In this document: in pieces, positions 1 to 10,727 of the stretch
Layout of the letters: the number at the start of each line of letters is the position of its first letter
How positions within the stretch are numbered: the stretch's first letter is position 1
Assembly: GCA_963930775.1 (NCBI GenBank)
Contig: OZ005690.1
Location: forward strand, 8,354,225 to 8,418,224
Reading direction: 5' to 3'
Origin: Cliona cf. orientalis
Taxonomy: Eukaryota; Porifera; Demospongiae; Clionaida; Clionaidae
DNA: 64,000 nt
Notes under the pieces: generated by a model
Seen by the model: only the letters and a program-made list of their open reading frames with translations
Told to the model about the DNA's origin: nothing
Database searches by the model: none
Translations under genes and position numbers: made by a program

Positions 1-437
1 CCACAGGTCTGAGTTTACATAACACCTACTTAAGCTACACAGCATGAGGCACCGATTACGATTTTGCTTGCGTCATCCTACCGGAATGCTATACAGGCTT
101 CTGTATGGGAGTTCAACACTCCTATCTAATCTACTCCTGGTCACGGTAAGGACCACTAAAAGTTTTGGAGGTCATGAATACTCACAAACCCAGGCAGAAA
201 CTACAGAGATAAGTGCCAGAAAAATTATGTATTGATGTTCCTTACTATCAAATCCAGAAAGTACAGCAAAAGAGCTGCCGATTGACGTGCGAAGCATGGA
301 AAACGGTCGAGAATTGGCTTGTGGGCGTGAAAATTTGTAATGTCACTTTATGGTGCCGCGTTTAGATAGACTATAACGCGTAAAAACAAGCGACGCATTT
401 TTGCGAGTTATAATTATCCTTTGGACTCGCTAAAACT

Positions 438-553
438 AGTTATATCGCACACTCGGGATGCATGGCATTTATTGCCCTCAACCCTCGGGCGCTTTGCGCC
501 CTCGTGCTTCGGTGCAATAAATGCCATACATCCCTTGCGCCCGTGATATAACT
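438..553. repeat. Imperfect hairpin, about 44-bp arms
   Basis: The arms begin AGTTATATC and end GATATAACT, and both contain GGCATTTATTGC in opposite orientation. The core is richer in GC than its surroundings. The hairpin sits exactly where the neighbouring ZSWIM-like coding sequence stops, so it probably truncated that gene. Family unknown. Confidence 0.65.
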
Positions 554-1256
554 ATTACATATTGCCTGTCTCTTGACACAGTTGTTGCTGCACCATTTTT
601 TTGGTTGGCTTTCATTTTCAAGAGAGTGGCTGCCTTTTCCTTCACTTCTTTTGTAAGGTGCCTTTGCTGAGGAAGATGCCAAAACAGCTCCTATATACAG
701 TATGTGATTGCAATAACCCCAATGAAACACATTATAGTCAGCTATACATACCTGGGAAACTTCATGATTGTGCTCAAAGTTCACACTCCTAACTTTAAGC
801 GTGTTTCCATTTTCATCAGCTCTGAGAGTGATGTGAACAGGGCAATCTTGCTTGAACGTCCTGTATATTATAAAATTTCATTTTTATGAATCAGTATAAT
901 CAGCTGGTACATGTAGCTATATCTTGTACAAAAAGGAGAGACCACACTATATTAGCTACTTACGAGGTGCTCCTCTGTCCTTTTCCTTTTGGCTTAAAAT
1001 TTTGACCACCATGAATGCAGCAAAATTTTAGCTCATAATACTTGAGAGCAGGATTCAAAGGTCAGTCCAGACGCTTCTTAGCTGCTTCGATGGTTCGAGC
1101 ATCGCGTTTCCAGAACTTTACAAAGTGTGCTTGTTCGTGAGCCTTAATCTTAGTTTGCAGAGCATCAAAACTTTCGAAAGAGTCACCTACACTAAAAGAT
1201 ACGTCTTCAGATGCCTGTGAGATTTTTAAATCCTCCACAGCGCCAGCACCAGCCAT
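554..1256 (-). pseudogene. ZSWIM/FAR1-type (MULE-derived) gene fragment with in-frame stop
   Basis: Three exons can be followed on the minus strand: 1256-964, 860-752 and 690 to about 554, each bounded by GT/AG and with matching phases. Exon 1 begins MAGAGAVEDL and contains a stretch around DSFESFDAL and a later YYELKFCCIHGG segment. Exon 2 carries TFKQDCPVHI and FEHNHEVS; exon 3 has ELFWHLPQQR. These blocks are typical, in this order, of the FAR1/FLYWCH-like zinc region at the N-terminus of ZSWIM1/3-like proteins, which derive from Mutator-like transposases. A TGA at 1064-1062 (codon 65) interrupts exon 1, yet the family pattern resumes in the same frame right after it. The transposase and SWIM parts are missing, with the gene ending at a hairpin. 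I read it as a decayed fragment; the family assignment is from memory of the motifs. Confidence 0.6.
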
Positions 1257-1465
1257 CTTCCTCGTGTACGGATCTTGATACGCGAAGTTGGTTACCGGTA
1301 CTCTGTGCGCGCTATCTTAAATCACCGTCACCGGTACTGCAGTATTAAAATTTTCGATCCCGATACTGGTACGTTAGAGAACAGCGTAATAATAATGAGC
1401 TCTGCTGACCCCAGTAAATTCATGGCAACCGCCGATTCTTCAAGTTCTCATCGAACTAAGGTTGG

Positions 1466-1550
1466 GGGGGTCCCCATATTCACGGAAGGGTCCCCAAAAT
1501 CATAATGAAAATGGGGACCCGGGGTCCCCAATTTAATGGGGTCCCCAAAA
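1466..1550. repeat. Clustered GGGGTCCCC-type short palindromes
   Basis: The 6-9-bp motif GGGTCCCC or GGGGACCC occurs about five times in 85 bp, in both orientations because it is its own reverse complement. No coding potential or known family was recognised. Confidence 0.5.
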
Positions 1551-1655
1551 TTTTATGACACCGTTCCTACTTCGAGTTACGCCCGGAGGCGAAAACTGAA
1601 CATGGGCGATAGTCGAGGTTTTGCGCTATAACTATTTTAGCTACTTGTAACATAA

Positions 1656-1889
1656 GGCCACTTCAATTTAATAATTATTCTATTTCTCGGGCAGGCCTTT
1701 TCTCAGGATAGGGTCGGTAGGCTGGCTTGTAAATAAAAATAAGTTCTGGGCGTGTCCTAGGTCAATAATTGAGTCTTGTCTCTATTGCGCATGCTCAGAA
1801 CATAATTAAACCCAACCTCTGACCTCAAAAGTAACAAAAGTTTTCTGGTCAGTCGGGCCCGAGAAACAGAGTATTAAGGCAAAGTGGCC
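1656..1889. mobile_element. Harbinger-like MITE (234 bp, TAA target duplication)
   Basis: The termini are GGCCACTT and AAGTGGCC, followed inward by TTTCTCGGGC in both arms. TAA flanks both ends (1653-1655 and 1890-1892). A 3-bp TWA duplication is the hallmark of PIF/Harbinger elements. Related copies with GGCC ends and an inner GTTTCTC block occur at 9.7, 17.5, 36.7 and 62.4 kb. Confidence 0.65.
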
Positions 1890-2182
1890 TAATCAAAACC
1901 TTGTTCTGCAACAGTTATGTAATGTATGTAGTGTCGTGGTTAGTGAACGTCGCCGTTAGTGAAATGACAATTATGCGCATGCGCACGTGCGGCCAACACG
2001 GGTGCAATACTAACCCTATTAAAATTCCAAAGTCAGTATGTACGCGCTAGCAACCGGAATTCCCTACGAGGGCGGGGTCTGGGGACGACACAAGTATCGC
2101 CGAGTATCACGCCTATGTTTCTGAGTAAATCTAAGGATGGGCGCCTATAACTCAGATCAAAGTAAGTGTACTACCCCCAAGT

Positions 2183-2221
2183 TAGCCTCGAAGCCAGGCT
2201 CTGAGCCTGGGTTCGAGGCTA
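2183..2221. repeat. Short TAGCCTCG...CGAGGCTA hairpin
   Basis: A 39-bp near-palindrome with TAGCCTCG and CGAGGCTA ends. The same termini bound the 397-bp MITE at 5,832-6,228 and the element at 28,667-28,811, so this may be an internally deleted remnant of that family. Confidence 0.45.
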
Positions 2222-2239
2222 CCCCCTGGTAGGCCCTGC

Positions 2240-4107
2240 GTGCATCATGTGAAGTTTTTGTATGAATGCATAGCAGCAATAGGTACTCATCATGCTCAAA
2301 CGCATACAGATTAGGTGGTCAACTATTCAATATAAGCCATTACAATTTTATTGATGTTCACTAACTGCAGCAGCTTCAACGAAGGGGCTGTGGTTAGTGG
2401 AAACATTGATGAGACAAACATAATCAGATACAATACTCATCAGGTTCAAAGGCATACAGATTAGGTGGTCAATTATGCAAGAATATGAGCCATTTTAGCG
2501 ATGATCACTAACTGCAGCAACTTCAACGAAGAGGCTGTGGTTAGTGGAATCATTCAATTTGATAAGATAAGTATAATCAGATGCAATGCTCATCAGGTTC
2601 AATGGTATACAGATTTGGTGGTCACCTATGCACTATGAGCCATTTTATTGATGTTCACTAACTGCGGCAGCTTCAATGAAGGGGCTGTGGTTAATGGAAA
2701 CACTGATGAGACAAGTATTATAATCAGATGCAGTACTCATCAGGTAAATGGCATACAGATTAGGTGGTCACTTATGCACTATGAGCCACTTTTTATGTTC
2801 ATTAACAGAGGCAGCTTCAACGAAGGGGCTGTGGTTAGTGGAAACATTGACGAGACAAGTATAATTAGATGCAATTCTCATCAGGCTCAAATGCATACAA
2901 ATTAGGTGGTCAACTATGCAATATGAGCCATTTATTGTTGTTCACTAACTGTAGCAGCTTCAACGAAGGGGCTGTGGTTAGTGGAAATATTGATGAGACA
3001 AGCATAATTAGATGCAGTACTCACTAGATGCAAAGTTGTAACAGACCAGGTGGTCAGCTATGCATTATGATCCATTTTATTGATGTTCACTAACTGCTGC
3101 AGCTTTATCGAAGGGGCCGTGGTTAGTGGAAACACTGATAAGACAAGCATAATCAGATGCAGTACTCACTAGATGCAAAGTTGTAACAGATTAGGTGGTC
3201 AGCTATGCATTAGCTATGAACCATTAATTTTTATTGATGTTCACTAACTCCCACAGCTTCAACGAAAGGGCTGTGATTAGTGGAAACACTGATAAGACAA
3301 GCATAATCAGATGCAGTACTCACTAGATGCAAAAGTTGTAACAGATTAGCTAGGTGGACAGCTATGCATTATGAGCCATTTTATTGATGTTCACTAACTG
3401 CCGCAGCTTCAACATAGGGGCTGTGGTTAGTGGAAACACTGATGTGACAAGCATAATCAGATGCAGTACTCACTACTAGTAGGTCCAAAGTTGTAGCAGA
3501 TTAGCTAGGTTGGCAGCTATGCATTATGAGCCATTTTATTGATGTTCACTAACTGCCGCAGCTTCAACGAAGGGGCTGTGGTTAGTGGAAACACTGATGA
3601 GACAAGCATAATCAGATGCAGTACTCACTAGATGCAAAGTGGTAACAGATTAGGTGGGCAGCTATGCATTGTGAGCCATTTTATTGATGTTCACTAACTG
3701 CCGCAGCTTCAACGAAGGGGCTGCGGTTAGTGAAAACATTGATGAGACAAGCATAATTAGATGCAATACTCACTAGATGCAAAGTGGTAACAGATTTATA
3801 GGTGGTCAGCTATGTATTATTAGCCATTTTGTTGATGTTCACTAACAGCCGCAGCTTCAACGAGGGGGCTGTGGTTAGTGGAAACACTGATGAGACAAGC
3901 ATAATTAGATCCAGTACTCACTAGATGCAAAGTGGCAACAGATTAGGTGGTCAGCTATGCATTATGAGCCATTTTATTGATGTTCACTAACTGCCGCAGC
4001 TTCAACGAAGGGGCTGTGGTTAGTGGAAACATTGATGAGACAAGCAAAATTAGATGCAGTACTCACTAGATGCAACGAGGTAACAGATTAGGTGGTCAGC
4101 TATGTAG
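2240..4107. repeat. Satellite-like tandem array, 12 units of about 147 bp
   Basis: Units can be phased on GATGTTCACTAACTG, which starts near 2353, 2500, 2650, 2794, 2937, 3082, 3236, 3386, 3541, 3686, 3834 and 3979. Spacing varies from 143 to 155 bp. Each unit also has GGGGCTGTGGTTAGTGG and GATTAGGTGGTCAGCTATG blocks. A partial unit precedes the first. The four or five leftmost units differ from the rest (CATCAGGTTCAA against CACTAGATGCAA), so two subfamilies exist. Short open frames inside are not conserved between units, so I do not call a protein. Confidence 0.9.
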
Positions 4108-4237
4108 GTAAGGAAGTACGGCACAAGATGCCTGCTAAGGCATGACAATTGACTTTCACAGTGACGATAGCTTCCATTATGCACAAGGGATGCTCCATTA
4201 CCTGCACAGGTATGGTAAGTAAGTACAGCACAGGGTA

Positions 4238-4327
4238 GGTTATTGCCCTAAGCCGAGGCTCTACGGCGATTATGCAACATCCCGAGTGGTTTCTAATAGC
4301 CGTAGAGCCGAGGCGTGGGCGATAACC
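4238..4327. repeat. Hairpin with GAGGCTCTACGGC arms
   Basis: A 90-bp imperfect inverted repeat. GAGGCTCTACGGC is matched downstream by GCCGTAGAGCC, and the outer arms are GGTTATTGCCC and GGGCGATAACC. It lies just outside the satellite. Non-coding. Confidence 0.6.
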
Positions 4328-4554
4328 GGCTTAGACTATGGGGCGCGCGGCGCTGTGCATTTGTGGTCTGCTATAGTGCATCCTGTTGCTAGGTTACCAA
4401 TCCGCTGTGTGAGCGTGGTTTTGTGGGTAGTTGCTTAGTAACCGTGCTGCATTGAAAAGTGACCAATCAGATTCATGTTGCAGAGCAGGAAGTATGCAGC
4501 AATGATGTCACACTTCCTTCACGTATATAAGCTAACAAGGTAGCCACGTGCGTT

Positions 4555-6398
4555 ATTCAGTATGCAAGGGCAACTGCAAAACCTGGACTCTGGACTCTGG
4601 ACTGGACCGTGGACTGGACTATGGACTGGACTGGTGACGACCATTACCAGCTTTCCGAGACTGAAAAAAGTGACAAGTAGTGTGTTTTCAAACCTGATGA
4701 CTCACAGAGAAGTGAAGTCACTCTGTTGTAGACTCAAAAGTATATGATCAGAGTTCAAATCTGTACTTATGCTACCAGTATGTATATACCCATGGTATAC
4801 CGTGACTGATATATCAGCATATTGGATATAAACCCCACTGCTTGTAGAAATGCAAAAAGATTATATTATATGTGACAGGATATAAGAAAAGGGACCACTT
4901 CGCGCATTTCCCGAATTTTCATTTTAAAACGCTTATATCTCTGGAACCATAGCAGCTATGAACTTCAAACCTGGTATGAATATTCTTACATCATCCTGCT
5001 ACACTCGCTGCAAATCGCGAGCCCCGCCCACATCCGGTGTGGGCGGGGCGAGCGGCCGCGTCGATCTCGTTCGAAAATCGCCGTTTTATGCCTCACTTTG
5101 GCGGCTCACCGCTCGGGACAGGAGGCTTGCTGCAGCTTCTAACGTTGGATCTGTGAAGTAGAAGGCCCAAACTGCTTACAAACCAAGTGGGAAGCCTGGG
5201 GCTCTTGAGGCCTTGAAATGGTGACAGTTTGAAAAATGGCAAAAAAACGCGTTTTGCGCGAAGTGGTCCCTTTTCTCATATCCTACCACATATGATGAGA
5301 ATGTAACCTATTCAGCCTGTAATCCAAATGTCTACTAGCTATCACAAGGCTCTGAGAGCCTCATTTGACAGCTGTGACAAAGATGTTCACTATTGATTGG
5401 TTTGTATATAGATCACAGTCCCTTATTCGAAACATAGCTAGCCATCAGTTATTGCCGGAACAATACGGAGTTATTGTTTAGTGTATGTCAGAGATAAGCA
5501 ATTAGTGAACAGTGGCCTGGGACTATTTACTGTCACGGTCTGGGCCAGCTGGTGACTCACGATCCCTCAGAACAGTGCATATTAGAATATGGTCATGACT
5601 GCTCGTGTAGGTGAGTTTCCATGGAATAAAATAGCATGTTGACCTACTGCCCTGGCTAAGCACATAAAAAGTGGCTCTACCATTCGCTGAGCCTTGAACC
5701 GAGGCTCACTGAGCAGATAAATTACAGGATCTCTTTAGGAGGATCATGCAGTAGTGGCATATATTTAATTTTCACATGGTCAACTGTGTGGCCATTAGAT
5801 GGTAGCATAAGTACAAATTTGAACTCTTGTCTAGCCTCGTCCCCAGGCCCCTCCCAACGCGGGGAGAAGGGCCTGGTACACACCGACTGCGCATGCGCCA
5901 TTTTATCCGTAGATTTTCTGTAAAATTGTCCGTATACTATAGCTTACCACGTGGCAAATCGATCGCTTGCCCAAACAGGTGCCAGGGTAAGTCTTATTGC
6001 TTTCGCTGGCCAGCCAACTGCTCGGACAAACTGTTTCAGCTCGCATCGAGCGTTACTTGGCCATACGCGAGCAGAAAGAAAGGATGACGTAATCTTAAAT
6101 ACTTAGTTTACTGAATATTTTACGGGAATATACGATGTACCCAGATTCTGGGTACAAATTGGCGCATGCGCAGTCGGTGTGTACCAGGCCCTTCTCCCCG
6201 CGTTGGGAGGGGCCTGGGGACGAGGCTAACTCTTGTCATACTTGGTAGTGTACAACGAGTGATCTGTGAGTCATCCAACCTTCTCTCTGCCTCAGAAAGC
6301 TGGTATTGGTCGTCACCAGTCCAGTCCATAGTCCAGTCCACGGTCCAGTCCAGAGTCCAGGTTTTGCAGTATCCCGTATGCAATGCCTGTGTAACGTA
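4555..6398. mobile_element. Inverted-repeat element with TGGACTGGAC-rich arms (about 1.8 kb)
   Basis: The left arm (about 4560-4710) and right arm (about 6255-6398) are reverse complements, sharing GCAAAACCTGGACTCTGG, the run of CTGGACTGGA units, GGTGACGACCA and GACTCACAGA. The interior has no recognisable transposase, and a separate MITE lies inside it. A similar TGGACTGGACT run occurs at 13,676-13,730, so the simple unit is dispersed. The interior at 4.7-5.8 kb holds only short frames. Likely a non-autonomous element or an inverted duplication. Confidence 0.6.
5832..6228. mobile_element. MULE-like MITE (397 bp, 9-bp target duplication)
   Basis: Terminal inverted repeats of about 65 bp begin TAGCCTCGTCCCCAGGCCC. 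The direct repeat ACTCTTGTC is present on both sides (5823-5831 and 6229-6237). Nine-base duplications are typical of Mutator-like elements. The interior has no transposase. It lies inside the TGGACTGGAC inverted-repeat element. Confidence 0.8.
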
Positions 6399-6910
6399 GT
6401 GCTAGTGTTGGTGGCTCTGTCGATCTATTGACCGCCACGTATGGTCTCCTATTTGCTACTAAAGCTGTTTGAGACACCCAAAGCTTGGCTATAAAGCCAG
6501 AGGAAATTTTTCTAGGACCTTTTTGACCGTGAGATCTGGACTGCGCTGGGAATGAAGGTGATTCTATGCTTCAAGCAGCTGAGGAGCAACTGTCTCAGCT
6601 GGGTCTCATGCGACACCCCCTTCTACACGTGCGAGACTCGTCTCACAACAGTTTTTAGTGGTAGGAGAGACTACGTGGCGCTCAAGAGAGCCACCAATAC
6701 TAGCACTCGTGCCGTGTGTCAGTGGGCTCAGCTCAGTCCCCATTTGAATTTTGCCAGAAAGCAAGGTTTTTGCTAATTTAAACCTTGATAGAGCTACAAT
6801 TGCTGAATGATTTGCGGACACCGATTTAGTAGCTCGTATATTGTGAACCTTCACAGATTCACACACCAAAACAAAAATTTAATGCACACAAAAATTAATA
6901 TACACCTGCG
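6399..6910. other. No recognised gene
   Basis: Short frames of 60-90 codons occur on both strands but match nothing I know and have no supporting neighbours. The right end is a TTA microsatellite (6901-6942) that forms the tail of the adjacent minus-strand LINE. Confidence 0.5.
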
Positions 6911-8998
6911 TTATTATTATTATTATTTATTATTATTATTATACTCTTCAATGACTGTGAATACTGGTGGAAATGGATGACAATAATATATTGGTTGTAT
7001 AATGTGTTTGGTAATTAACAGTCACTGGCAGACTGAATCCACTTAAGGATCAGCTGCATAAAATTAATGATATCTACAAACATAAATAGAGCATGGGGAG
7101 GAGTGGTATCATTTTAAAGTACAATTAGAACACGAACAAATTAATTGGTAAGTACAGACTCGATCTGGGTTGAAATTAGCAATGAATATGGACCATAGAT
7201 GTTGTTGGAGATGTGTTTTAAGAGTTCCTAGGGATAGAGAATACTGCTAGGAACTTTGTTCCATAGTTTTACAACTCTCTTGAAGTAGAAGTGTCTGGTA
7301 GTTGATGTTCGATTGTAATTAGATCTTAGCTGATTGTGAGCTGTTGCACGAGTTTTGGATGATACAAAGGTAATGTGTCTGTAAATGTTGATGCTGTCTT
7401 CTGGGTCTTTTAAACATTTCAGCAAGAACATGAGGTCTTGCAGGTCAAACCAGAGCATGAGTGGTAAGAGGTTCAAAGCGATCAGTCTATCCTTGTAATT
7501 AGTGGTGGAGTCACTGAGTATATATTTGGTTGCTCTTCTCTGCATGAATACGTTCTAAATTAGCTATGTCTTTAAGAAACCGAGGTCTCCATAATTGACA
7601 ACAGTAAGTTAGGTGAGAGCGCACTAGGGATAAGTATAACATTTTCTTGAGGCTGACTGATGCAGATGACGATAGTGTTCGCCTTATCAAATGTAGTGAG
7701 TTATATGCTTTGGTTGATATTTTTTTGTAGTGTTCAAACCATAGTAGATCACTTCTGACCACAATCCCCAGATCTGTCTCAGAATTTGAGAAGGGGATGA
7801 TGTTACCCGCTAGGGAGTAATGACTTATTTGATCTGACAGCTTTGTTCAGCATGAATTTCAGTACATGACATTTGTAGGTCTTCCTGGAGGAGTAGCTGG
7901 TCTTGGAGGTTTGAGATCACACGAATAATTTTAGCATCGTCTGCAAATAGGAGACAGTCTGAGTTGTTGATGCAACTGGGTAAGTCGTTGATATATATTA
8001 GAAATAGCAGTGGACCTAGTATGCTTCCCTGTGGGACGCCCGATGTGACTGGTAGAGTACCTGATTGATGGTCATCTATAGAGACATAATGTGATCTGTT
8101 GGTTAGGTAGCATCTAAATAGTTTCCATAGTGGCCCAACAATGCCAATTTGCCATAACTTGAACAGCAGTTGCGAGTGCGGTACAGAGTCGAAGGCTTTC
8201 CTGAAATCGAGGTACATTATGTCAGCTGACTTTTGGTTGTCGATTGCTTGATTTATTGTGCTGAATGCTGTTAGTAGTTGAGCCAAGCATGACTTTCCCT
8301 TGGTGAATCCAAATTGGGTTTTGCTCAGTTTCGGTTGAATAAATGTAATGATCTTCTTATAGATAACTGACTCTAGGATTTTAGAGGTGATGCATAATAG
8401 AGAGATGGGTCTGTAGTTTTTGATGCGTGATAAGTCACCTTTTTTAGGTATCGGTGTGATCTTGTGTGTCTTCCATTCCTGTGGAAGAGTACTTGTGCTT
8501 AAACATAACTGAAAGATGTGATTTATTGGTTCAAGTAGAGATTCTGCACAAAATCTTAAAATTCGTGGGTGTATGTTGTCACAGCCAAATGACTTAGTAC
8601 AATCCAGTGAACAGAGTGCATCAAAGATATCAGGTGTAATTATCTCTATTTGTGAAATAAAGTTGCTAGGTGGCTGGAGATTATCTAGGTCCGATAGAGC
8701 TGAAGTATTAGAGCTAGTGAATGTAGAATTGAAGTATTCATTGAAAGACTCAGCTTTTACTTGCGGGTCAGCTATCACATTGCCTAGATGTGTGATGTAG
8801 GTGGGTCAGATTTTGCTCTGACTGATTTGCTTGAGGTGACCATAGAGCTTTTTGGGATCTTCTCGAAAGGTTGATGTGAGGTTTTCTAAGTAACTATCTT
8901 TTGCTGATTCAATTAAACTTTGTAATTCGTTTTCAGCAATTTGAAGTTTTCTAGAATTTGTAGCTGAAGGGTTGCTTCTGAATTTCCGTCTTAAAGTA
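6911..8998 (-). mobile_element. 5'-truncated non-LTR retrotransposon (CR1/Jockey-like reverse transcriptase)
   Basis: A minus-strand remnant. The longest open stretch (8778-7825) contains the reverse transcriptase blocks TPIPKKGD, NYRPISLL, FGFTKGKS, DFRKAFDSVPH, SGVPQGSILGPLLFLIYIN and FADDAKII in the usual order. Downstream frames at 7762-7511 and 7545-7228 carry the C-terminal region (LVRSHLTYCCQLWRP and VVKLWNKVPSSI). The palm/thumb part between the FADD motif and KYLG is shortened and frameshifted, and coding sequence extends past 8778 to about 8998 with a stop. No endonuclease is left, so the copy is 5'-truncated. The 3' end leads into a (TAA)n tail at about 6901-6942. Dead copy; the clade is a guess. 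Confidence 0.85.
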
Positions 8999-9106
8999 TG
9001 TATTATAACGTGTACCCACTACCTACCTACGCTCCTGGATTATTGGGGCGAGCCGAAGCGAGCCCCACACAGGTGATACCAATCGAGATTTTCCATTTAT
9101 ATGTAT

Positions 9107-9170
9107 GTGTATATATATATATATATATCTGCCGTACGTCCTTCCGTACCGTATATATATATATATGTAT
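9107..9170. repeat. (TA)n microsatellite pair
   Basis: Two runs of alternating TA flank CTGCCGTACGTCCTTCCGTACCG, forming a strong hairpin. Confidence 0.8.
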
Positions 9171-9277
9171 CTTCTATTTCAACGATGTACATTCGATAAT
9201 TTTTAATTAATGCGTATGCGTAATAACACAACTTACGTATAACAATTGCTGACTCAACGTTCATTAACTGAATCAAT

Positions 9278-9640
9278 ATGGAGTCTTCAGCTGCGAGAGA
9301 AAAAAACTCCAACGTAGAAGAGAAAGGGAGCGAGCTCATCGAGCGGCTGAAACTGCGGCCGAAAAAGAAGAAAGTTAAGAAAACGTCGAAAGAGAGACCA
9401 GGAAAGGAGAGCTGCAGAAACACAAGAACAGAGACAGACAAGACTTCAGAGAAAGCGCTCTAGGCAGAGCGAAAGTTTTTCATCAGAAACTGAAGAACAG
9501 CGAGGGGTCATGATCAGATTGATTAGATCAGTTAAGTAATAACCAAAGGGAAAGATTGGCGAGAGAGTCTCAGGACGAGCGTGATGCCAGACTGCGAGAA
9601 CGAGGGCAAATCAAAGGGAGAGATTGGCGAATGCTTATAC
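9278..9640 (+). other. Arg/Lys/Glu-rich coding remnant, possibly Helitron-type N-terminus
   Basis: An open frame starts MESSAAREKNS and is rich in Lys, Arg and Glu. After its stop, another frame contains RERLARESQDERDARLRERG. Such repeated R-x-RER units precede the Rep domain in some Helitron proteins. No Rep or helicase motif follows, so this is only a suggestion. It could equally be low-complexity sequence. Confidence 0.2.
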
Positions 9641-9708
9641 TGCTGTGTAGGTATACAACTGTTACTTGAGATAAGTAACAAATTTACAATTCTTCATCAT
9701 CACACTAA

Positions 9709-9973
9709 GGCCAAATAAAATTGAATATTAGTTTCTCATCCCCGCCCGCCTCGAGTTTTTCCTCCGCCTGACTACATTTTAATTCAAGAATATCATTAAA
9801 ACTATCATTAAAAAATGCACGAGGCATTACGTCATAGATGCGCCAATTTTTTAATGAAATTCATGATGACATTTAATGATATACATGACAAAAAATAAAA
9901 TTAAAAGCCACCCTCCCGCCTGGGGAAATTCCTGAACATAGGATGAGAAACTAATAATCAATTTTGCTTGGCC
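9709..9973. mobile_element. Harbinger-like MITE (265 bp, TAA target duplication)
   Basis: Termini are GGCCAAATAAAATTGA and TCAATTTTGCTTGGCC, with ATTAGTTTCTCATCC in both arms. TAA is duplicated at 9706-9708 and 9974-9976. The interior is AT-rich and non-coding. Confidence 0.8.
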
Positions 9974-10727
9974 TAAATCCACTCACTATAGGAACATATG
10001 CACAATCATATGAATTCAGCAACTTTGTATAGAACAACAGACATGCAGCTGTGAAATATTATCTGAAGAGGGGCAAGGCTACAGAGAAAATATGTCTTTC
10101 TAGGCAGGCAGAGCAAAACATTTTGAGTCGCGGCAGAGGGTCCATGTGAGACTCCAAATTCAAGGCGATTCAAGGCCCTAAAAAGATCAAACAAGTGACT
10201 GTTGCTAGCAAAATAATCAATTTGCTGAACTATGAGTAGCTAGAGACATGTTCCGAGCTAAGCTATTAAACCATAGTTTCCACTCCCTCGAGTCAATCAT
10301 AAAATTAATTCCTATCTGTATACCAAATCATTTGTACTTGTGTGGGGTTCGCGGAGGCTCGCCCCATTGATGTTAAAACATCGTCTCTAGTTAATATTGT
10401 CCTGACAGTATTTCTTCAACCGATGACCAATATGACGGTACGTGCATGCATGCACAAACAATGAACTTTAATAAACTCCACCCACTTAGGCCTATAATTA
10501 AATATCAGTTTCCGGTGACACCAGCTGACTGCATGCACAGTTCTTATTATCGACCAGCAATCCCTGCAAGCGTCGGACTTGTATCTTTGTGTATCAAATC
10601 TATCCGTCACGGTTGCAGCTCTACGTAGCTACCGAGTCTTCTTCTGTCAGTTAGGACTTCTTACTAGCTATTAAAGGAGCCATCTCGGTGCCAAAAAAAG
10701 CTATGATGGCCGGGAAGAAAGGAATGC
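9974..10727. other. Non-coding upstream region
   Basis: Contains a GGGGTTCGCGGAGGCTCGCCCC block (10,344-10,365) matching blocks near 9,043, 34,728 and 37,322, evidently a dispersed repeat end. Otherwise only short shadow frames. The segment just before 10,728 could hold the promoter and 5' UTR of the cysteine-rich gene. Confidence 0.4.

Noticed and set aside
1062-1064. Selenocysteine decoding of the TGA in the ZSWIM-like exon
   Set aside because: No reason to expect selenium use in this family and the gene is truncated anyway; nonsense mutation is simpler.
2648-2905. Open frame spanning satellite units
   Set aside because: It only reflects repeat periodicity; other units do not keep the frame.
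6606-6869. 87-codon minus frame with an overlapping plus frame
   Set aside because: No recognisable motif, splice context or neighbour support.
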